Source of the DNA: Candidatus Uhrbacteria bacterium
GTDB taxonomy: Bacteria > Patescibacteriota > Patescibacteriia > UBA9934 > UBA9568
Reading direction: 5' to 3'
DNA length: 6,237 bases
Assembly: GCA_003497135.1 (NCBI GenBank)
Contig: DNKR01000043.1
Coordinates: 9,029-15,265 of the forward strand
A program made the position numbers and the translations under genes. Of the stretch, positions 3,901 to 6,237 are shown one piece after another. The first letter of the stretch is position 1; each line of letters starts with the position of its first letter. The notes beneath the pieces were generated by a model, which was not told where the DNA came from, did no database searches, and worked only from the letters and a program-made list of their open reading frames with translations.

Positions 3901-6237
3901 CGCCGTGCGCTCGCAGTATGTATTTGTCGTTTGGCGTTTTATCAATAGGATAATTCCATTCCCATCTCCTACTCGCGCCCTTATCGCGTTCAAGCTGGGC
4001 TTCAAGGGAATACCCATCGCCTGCAATACTCTGATAGCGGTAAATGTATGAGTCAGCCGGACAGATAAATTTGTTTTCAGCTCCGTTCCAGCAGGTTTCA
4101 GAATCATAACCCTCTGGGCAGGCGCCAAATTCATTCAACGGATCCGTTGGCAGATTTTGGCCAAGCGCGTTACCAAGTTCAGCTGTCCAGCTTGGCCAGG
4201 CGCTTAAGGTTTTAGAGCGAAGAAAAGTGCCAGCGGCAAGATCCGGAACCGAAGGCACACAGGTCTCGCTGCCCGTACAATGAGCGTCAATAGAGCATGC
4301 CTGGGAACGGGTTGAACTGCACCGGCCGTTTACGATTCCGTAATCGGCGATAATGTCGGCAATCTGGCGCAAATCCATCAAACGTTTAAGATCGCGTGTC
4401 ATCTTAGCTTTGTCGGCCTGACAAGAACCGGTTTGACAATCGCTGTCTTTGGTGCAATAAACCGGCCGGCCATTTTCGTCAACAACAAAAGCGGATCCGT
4501 CAACGCAGACGTTGTGGCTATTTAGGGTAACGGTTTCGTGAATGGCAAATCGGAAGTTTTTTACCGTCTGATCAAAGATATCGATTGTTTCCGGACTGGC
4601 GCCTTCGTTGTATGAAATAATGTAGATGTTCGGATAAATTACAATTTTATTTGCCACATCCAAATTAACCGCGCTTACATAAATAGTGCGTCCATCGCGA
4701 ACCGCTTCAAAACCGTTAACTTTTTTCAATTCCGGACTGCCGGTAAAGCCCTTGGAACGATACCATTCAAGCGGGGTCAAATAATCTGGATTGGTGGCCA
4801 CACGCACGCCGATCGCGTCAGAAGTGCCGGTTATAGGGAAAATATATTCTTTCAAAATTCCGACTGGCGGAATCGGCACGCTTGTAATCCCAAGCTGCGG
4901 CAGGTCATCAATGTCGGCCGCGACCGGATCTTCGTCCGAGTCAATCTCGTCTCGACAGTAATAGAAAGAAAAATTCGTCCAGCCAATGCGCTTTTTCGCA
5001 CCTGGATTAGATCCGTTTAGCTTGTCTTCAAATGGAAACTGTCCAAAATCAGGCCATGGAACCTCGCACAAAAAGACATTCGCGTCTTCCAATCCGCCTA
5101 CGCGTGAGTTTACAGTTGAAGGCGTGTTTACTGTGTCGTGCAAAATTTTCGCATCAGCAATCACATTTATATAAGCGCTTTCTTTTTGCGCTGTAACAAC
5201 CGCGTCGTCGCCTTCTTGATCGCCGGATACGATAGCTACTCTCGCAACATCATCAGCTTGCATATCGCCTTCCGGAACGACAATTGTCCATGTCTGCTTC
5301 CAATCCCAGTCATACATATTAGCAATCGACTGAATTGCTTGAGGCGCGCCATTTGCAATAGAAATCGCTGTTGCGTGATAATCGTGCTGTTCGTTTAAGC
5401 GCGTAAACATGTTCGGCTTAAACACATCCAGATCTTCAACTTTAACCTGATCAAATGTGCAGATATTAGCGCCTGTTGTAAACTGGCCCATATAAATCAT
5501 GCCTCCGGGCAAAGCACTGGAACCATCAACACCGACTCCGTTCTTGCTTTTTATTCCAACTACCGAAGAATCATTAATATTCGGATCAGCATAAAGCAAT
5601 AATTTATATTGCATGTTCGGTTCAAGCGCTTGCTTGTACGAATAATACACAGTTGTTTCGTTTGCAGCATTATCAGTTGATTTGTAATCAGCGTCCAGCA
5701 CGCAAATTTCAGGTTTTTTCACCACTCTGTTAATATCAATTTCAATCCTGTCGACTGGTACTACAGGAATAATATCAAGCAGTGACGGATCAATGATACC
5801 ATCGGGGATCAAATCAATAGCATATACTTTTTGAATAAACGCATCGCGAACAAAATCAAACATTCTAAACCATAATCTGGAGAACCATGTTCCCCTAACA
5901 GCTTGAGCGCCTGGCACGGGAGGCATACCTGTTAACACTTCCATTCTTGTATATCCCTTTGGGCATTCTGCTGGCGTGCTTGCTAATGCAAGACGGATTC
6001 TGTTAAATGTCTGACTGTCCATTAATTGATCAAACGAAATTGAAACTTGAGCGTTTCTGCAAGCGTTTTGAATTTCGCCCGGCTCCCAGCTAATCGCTTG
6101 CGGGCGCTCAAAACAGCACGCGCCAGTTCCGCACCCAAGCGTGCTTGGAGATCCGCAAGATAAATCGTTTTGGCACGCGCAAGATAATTTCAAAGCCGCC
6201 TCTCCTGTTGCGCCGTCCGCTGATGCGGACAAGCTTG
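983..6237 (-). CDS. Giant cysteine-rich mosaic surface protein with interrupted VWA domain (5' partial)
   Basis: The frame is open from the right edge to a TAA at 985-983, and no start is visible. The TTG at 6232 is preceded by an in-frame AGC, so the N-terminus is missing. At least 1750 residues are present, with about 96 cysteines by hand count. Domains in order: Cys cluster (res. 18-40), Ig-like Big_5/SbsA-like domain (about 57-262), other beta-rich segments (280-565), Cys modules, pseudopilin-like core (611-751), seven DUF4215-like CGDG...G.E.CD motifs (801-1190), a beta segment (1238-1296), a VWA domain (1297-1688) split by four Cys repeats, and a beta tail ending in HCPR. The cysteine content and domain types indicate an exported, disulfide-rich protein, probably for attachment. 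No C-terminal anchor or sorting motif is seen. It is the first gene of the pair, with the second starting 9 nt downstream. The gene family is known to me only as large CPR surface proteins; the exact function is unknown. Confidence 0.95.
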   Translation of the reverse strand, partial: SLSASADGATGEAALKLSCACQNDLSCGSPSTLGCGTGACCFERPQAISWEPGEIQNACRNAQVSISFDQLMDSQTFNRIRLALASTPAECPKGYTRMEVLTGMPPVPGAQAVRGTWFSRLWFRMFDFVRDAFIQKVYAIDLIPDGIIDPSLLDIIPVVPVDRIEIDINRVVKKPEICVLDADYKSTDNAANETTVYYSYKQALEPNMQYKLLLYADPNINDSSVVGIKSKNGVGVDGSSALPGGMIYMGQFTTGANICTFDQVKVEDLDVFKPNMFTRLNEQHDYHATAISIANGAPQAIQSIANMYDWDWKQTWTIVVPEGDMQADDVARVAIVSGDQEGDDAVVTAQKESAYINVIADAKILHDTVNTPSTVNSRVGGLEDANVFLCEVPWPDFGQFPFEDKLNGSNPGAKKRIGWTNFSFYYCRDEIDSDEDPVAADIDDLPQLGITSVPIPPVGILKEYIFPITGTSDAIGVRVATNPDYLTPLEWYRSKGFTGSPELKKVNGFEAVRDGRTIYVSAVNLDVANKIVIYPNIYIISYNEGASPETIDIFDQTVKNFRFAIHETVTLNSHNVCVDGSAFVVDENGRPVYCTKDSDCQTGSCQADKAKMTRDLKRLMDLRQIADIIADYGIVNGRCSSTRSQACSIDAHCTGSETCVPSVPDLAAGTFLRSKTLSAWPSWTAELGNALGQNLPTDPLNEFGACPEGYDSETCWNGAENKFICPADSYIYRYQSIAGDGYSLEAQLERDKGASRRWEWNYPIDKTPNDKYILRAHGAWLRATGFLTAPLCSDATEGDSDVCGDGIQGEDEACEIGMTQTAPCEPNICANPTDPTKNGLICSDNSICGINGSCLKVGNKTVSCVKDAKICRYELESESGAVCVPERCGNGVKETGEACDDAELNGTYGHCSLSCDGIGPFYCGDGTLSGGEQCDYGIDDGGIDNGQYNANPQLSCSWDCKLPGAHCGDAIINGGEQCDFTSEKYAGALCSGGDSDGEPCETDTDCPNEGSCGGATSTGVACEPARVCVSGAPEKIGTICFGDAACDSYPNFEGKCSVNLYPTSRLRTCNQDVSDPANACKWNQQRWSFISCTADAFCGDGIKNGNEKCDDGNASDNDACTNSCEPNVCGDSKLFIGAESCDFGSGNGTPCTAPYGGLCNFCTNTCQYQTKSGPFCGDGIINGSEFCDGTSVAMTVGACNGGANNGQECSDASQCQGGTCEPPVCSSSCVSSCPFSYETGTVLVRSETAGSSLQDSVSLYNFNNSQGNTPDGASLSFPVCRLGTGMTADISFTEQRPAVDVVFAVELSASMGNSIEPGVCILSSNNDEACHSDADCQAPLEAQAALPPQPECVGEEHLIFLKGECINSGVGNGAECENDAVCLAASQQTPQTALPPPQCSGETQYTMGVCIFSGANNDNQCWIDSVCVYEAPATQTMSTSIPPQCIGETQFTRGECAFSGVNNGDKCWNDSVCVYEAPSQVELSQPTAVHPPQCVGESEQKKIDLLKIQLKNTIMKMFDNYEPGRLRIMLVNVKDGVSMTPPIYSDNEQQLLNSIDTYSASGGANMQYALETIADIFEQSTLDKKVLVVFSDGEVNQTSLQIDNVATQLKNSEIKIYTAAITSFTDYIDAMAHWSSDVCDSHSVYDISDGEVDCEPTAEGEEFAYSASSADEMQTMSEQITGALTGAFMKIITGTNQFVIGAIRSGTDVQLPFPLDFACENTSFELPFQVSFSGSGALKISNIRFEHCPR
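986..1165 (-). other. C-terminal beta-rich tail of the giant protein
   Basis: Residues 1690-1749, with strands NQFVIGAIR, VQLPFPLDFAC, FELPFQVSFSG and ALKISNIRFEHC. No hydrophobic anchor, LPXTG or PEP-CTERM-like signal is present. The segment may pair with the beta segment before the VWA domain (1238-1296), so that the VWA emerges from a loop of one beta sandwich (inference). Confidence 0.5.
1163..1735 (-). other. VWA domain, second fragment
   Basis: Residues 1500-1690. Helix 1 resumes with KIDLLKIQLKNTIMKMF (1501-1517), followed by strand RLRIMLVNV (1524-1532) and the second MIDAS segment SGGANMQYALETIADIF (1560-1576), where the usual Thr is Ala1563. Then comes strand KKVLVVFSDGEVN (1583-1595), which keeps Asp1591, and KIYTAAI (1614-1620). 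The final helix is around SSADEMQTMSEQITGAL (1667-1683). A second, smaller Cys-bearing loop (C1638 to C1653) sits before the last strand. VWA domains usually bind ligands through a metal at the MIDAS; here the site looks degenerate. Confidence 0.8.
1736..2284 (-). repeat. Four tandem Cys repeats inserted in the VWA domain
   Basis: Four units of 45, 45, 46 and 47 residues (1317-1361, 1362-1406, 1407-1452, 1453-1499; DNA 2284-2150, 2149-2015, 2014-1877, 1876-1736). Consensus: G.C..S(G).NN...C..D..C, then an 8-15 residue Ala/Pro/Thr/Gln-rich linker and PPQC.GE. Each unit has four cysteines, 16 in total, and the C-x5-C with Asp in the middle is invariant. Units 3 and 4 are most alike: at DNA level 1803-1837 equals 1941-1975 except for one base, pointing to recent duplication. 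The insertion lies between the MIDAS loop and helix 1 of the VWA fold. Confidence 0.9.
2285..2344 (-). other. VWA domain, first fragment (strand 1 and altered MIDAS loop)
   Basis: Residues 1297-1316, AVDVVFAVELSASMGNSI and following, match the first strand and MIDAS loop of von Willebrand factor A domains (usual pattern DVVFVLDTSGSM). The usual first Asp of DxSxS is Glu1305 (codon GAA at 2320-2318), while Ser1307 and Ser1309 are kept. The domain is then interrupted by Cys repeats before helix 1 resumes. Confidence 0.8.
2537..3832 (-). repeat. Array of seven DUF4215 / Myxococcus-type cysteine-rich repeats with interspersed Cys modules
   Basis: Residues 801-1232. Motifs of the CGDG.(n)G.E.CD type start at C802, C887, C922, C966, C1097, C1128 and C1175. 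The best examples are CGDGIKNGNEKCDDGNASDN (1097-1116) and CGDGIINGSEFCDG (1175-1188). Known repeats of this family occur in secreted proteins of bacteria and protists and are stabilised by disulfides. Between them lie copies of a second module with an invariant C-x5-C (C841/C847, C999/C1005, C1039/C1045, C1208/C1214). The degenerate first copy has CEIG in place of CDDG. The array probably forms a rigid, protease-resistant stalk below the VWA head (inference). Confidence 0.85.
3980..4402 (-). other. Pseudopilin (T2SS-G-like) core domain inside the giant protein, lacking the N-terminal helix
   Basis: Residues 611-751. RDLKRLMDLRQIADIIADYG (613-632) resembles the 'R..Dl..i..al..Y....G' helix that follows the membrane part in type II secretion/type IV pseudopilins. 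SAWPSWTAELGNALGQNLPTDP (677-698) and later SYIYRYQ plus GYSLEAQLE (728-748) match the 'LP.DP ... Y.Y ... Y.l.a.LE' pattern of that fold. The hydrophobic assembly helix and prepilin cleavage site are absent, so this is unlikely to assemble as a pilin. At the position where family members usually have 'YP', a small Cys module (638-658) is inserted. The call is by motif recognition. Confidence 0.5.
4538..5395 (-). other. Beta-rich middle region of the giant protein, no firm family
   Basis: Residues about 280-565. The first half has an aromatic strand (YDWDWKQTWTIVVPEG, 307-322) and alternating hydrophobic strands around 328-365, consistent with another Ig-like sandwich. It is followed by a CEVPWPDFGQFPF segment (389-401) and the acidic stretch at 427-443, a possible metal-binding loop. 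The second half (about 460-565) contains LEWYRSKGFTG (488-498) and a VNGF.AVRDGRTIYVSAVN-like stretch (505-523), which I associate with large CPR surface proteins but cannot name. No catalytic motif is visible. Confidence 0.4.
5447..6064 (-). other. Ig-like (SbsA/Big_5-like) domain of the giant protein
   Basis: Residues about 57-262 fit the bacterial Ig-like pattern. A strand with the signature VSISFDQLMDSQTFNRI (63-79) corresponds to the typical 'i.v.Fs..md..s' start. It ends with the late strands YYSYKQALEPNMQYKLLLY (196-214) and MGQFTTG (248-254). Between these lies a long insertion (about 85-175) that includes a Trp/Phe-rich segment at 116-139. Such domains normally act as extracellular spacers or adhesion modules. 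A Cys cluster with seven cysteines (C18, C20, C26, C34, C39, C40, C58) precedes or overlaps it. Assignment is by pattern only. Confidence 0.55.

Noticed and set aside
6230..6232. TTG as the start codon of the giant gene
   Set aside because: The frame stays open to the window edge and the sequence begins in the middle of a domain-like Cys cluster, with no signal peptide or ribosome binding site in view. The gene is treated as 5' partial.

Overview
The window holds two genes on the minus strand, transcribed from the right edge to the left. They look like a short operon of a Patescibacteria (Candidate Phyla Radiation, probably Parcubacteria-like) genome. This assignment is inference. It rests on the style of the giant cysteine-rich surface protein (Ig-like domains, a pilin-like core, DUF4215/Myxococcus-type Cys repeats and a VWA domain) and on the bacterial TSP3 tail of the second protein ending in an NGYNPSG-type motif, which I remember as common in that group. 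The code appears standard: TGA ends the second gene, TAA ends the first, and tryptophan is TGG. There is no rRNA, tRNA, CRISPR array, transposase or phage gene.

Layout, in transcription order: (1) 6237-983 is the 3' part of a very large gene, at least 1750 codons, whose 5' end lies beyond the right edge. It encodes a mosaic extracellular protein with about 96 cysteines: a Cys cluster, an Ig-like (SbsA/Big_5-like) domain, further beta-rich segments, a type II secretion/pseudopilin-like core lacking its membrane helix, seven DUF4215-like Cys motifs, and a VWA domain near the C-terminus. The VWA domain is split by four tandem 45-47 residue Cys repeats just after its MIDAS loop, and two of its MIDAS ligands look substituted. 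(2) After a 9-nt gap, 973-95 encodes a 292-residue membrane-anchored protein: one N-terminal helix, a ladder of six regularly spaced Cys pairs, and three EF-hand-like calcium loops. (3) 82-1 is an imperfect inverted repeat whose arms are built from about 7-nt TTTTAGC-like units. It is either the terminator of the operon or a copy of a dispersed intergenic repeat.

Working picture (inference): the two proteins are co-expressed and exported, and both depend on disulfides. The large one looks like an adhesion or attachment factor, and the small anchored one is a candidate partner at the cell surface. The most unusual points are the interrupted VWA domain with its altered metal site, and the reuse of one small Cys module as an insertion in otherwise unrelated domains. 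Residue numbers for the large protein count from the TTG codon at 6232-6230, which is not claimed to be the true start.
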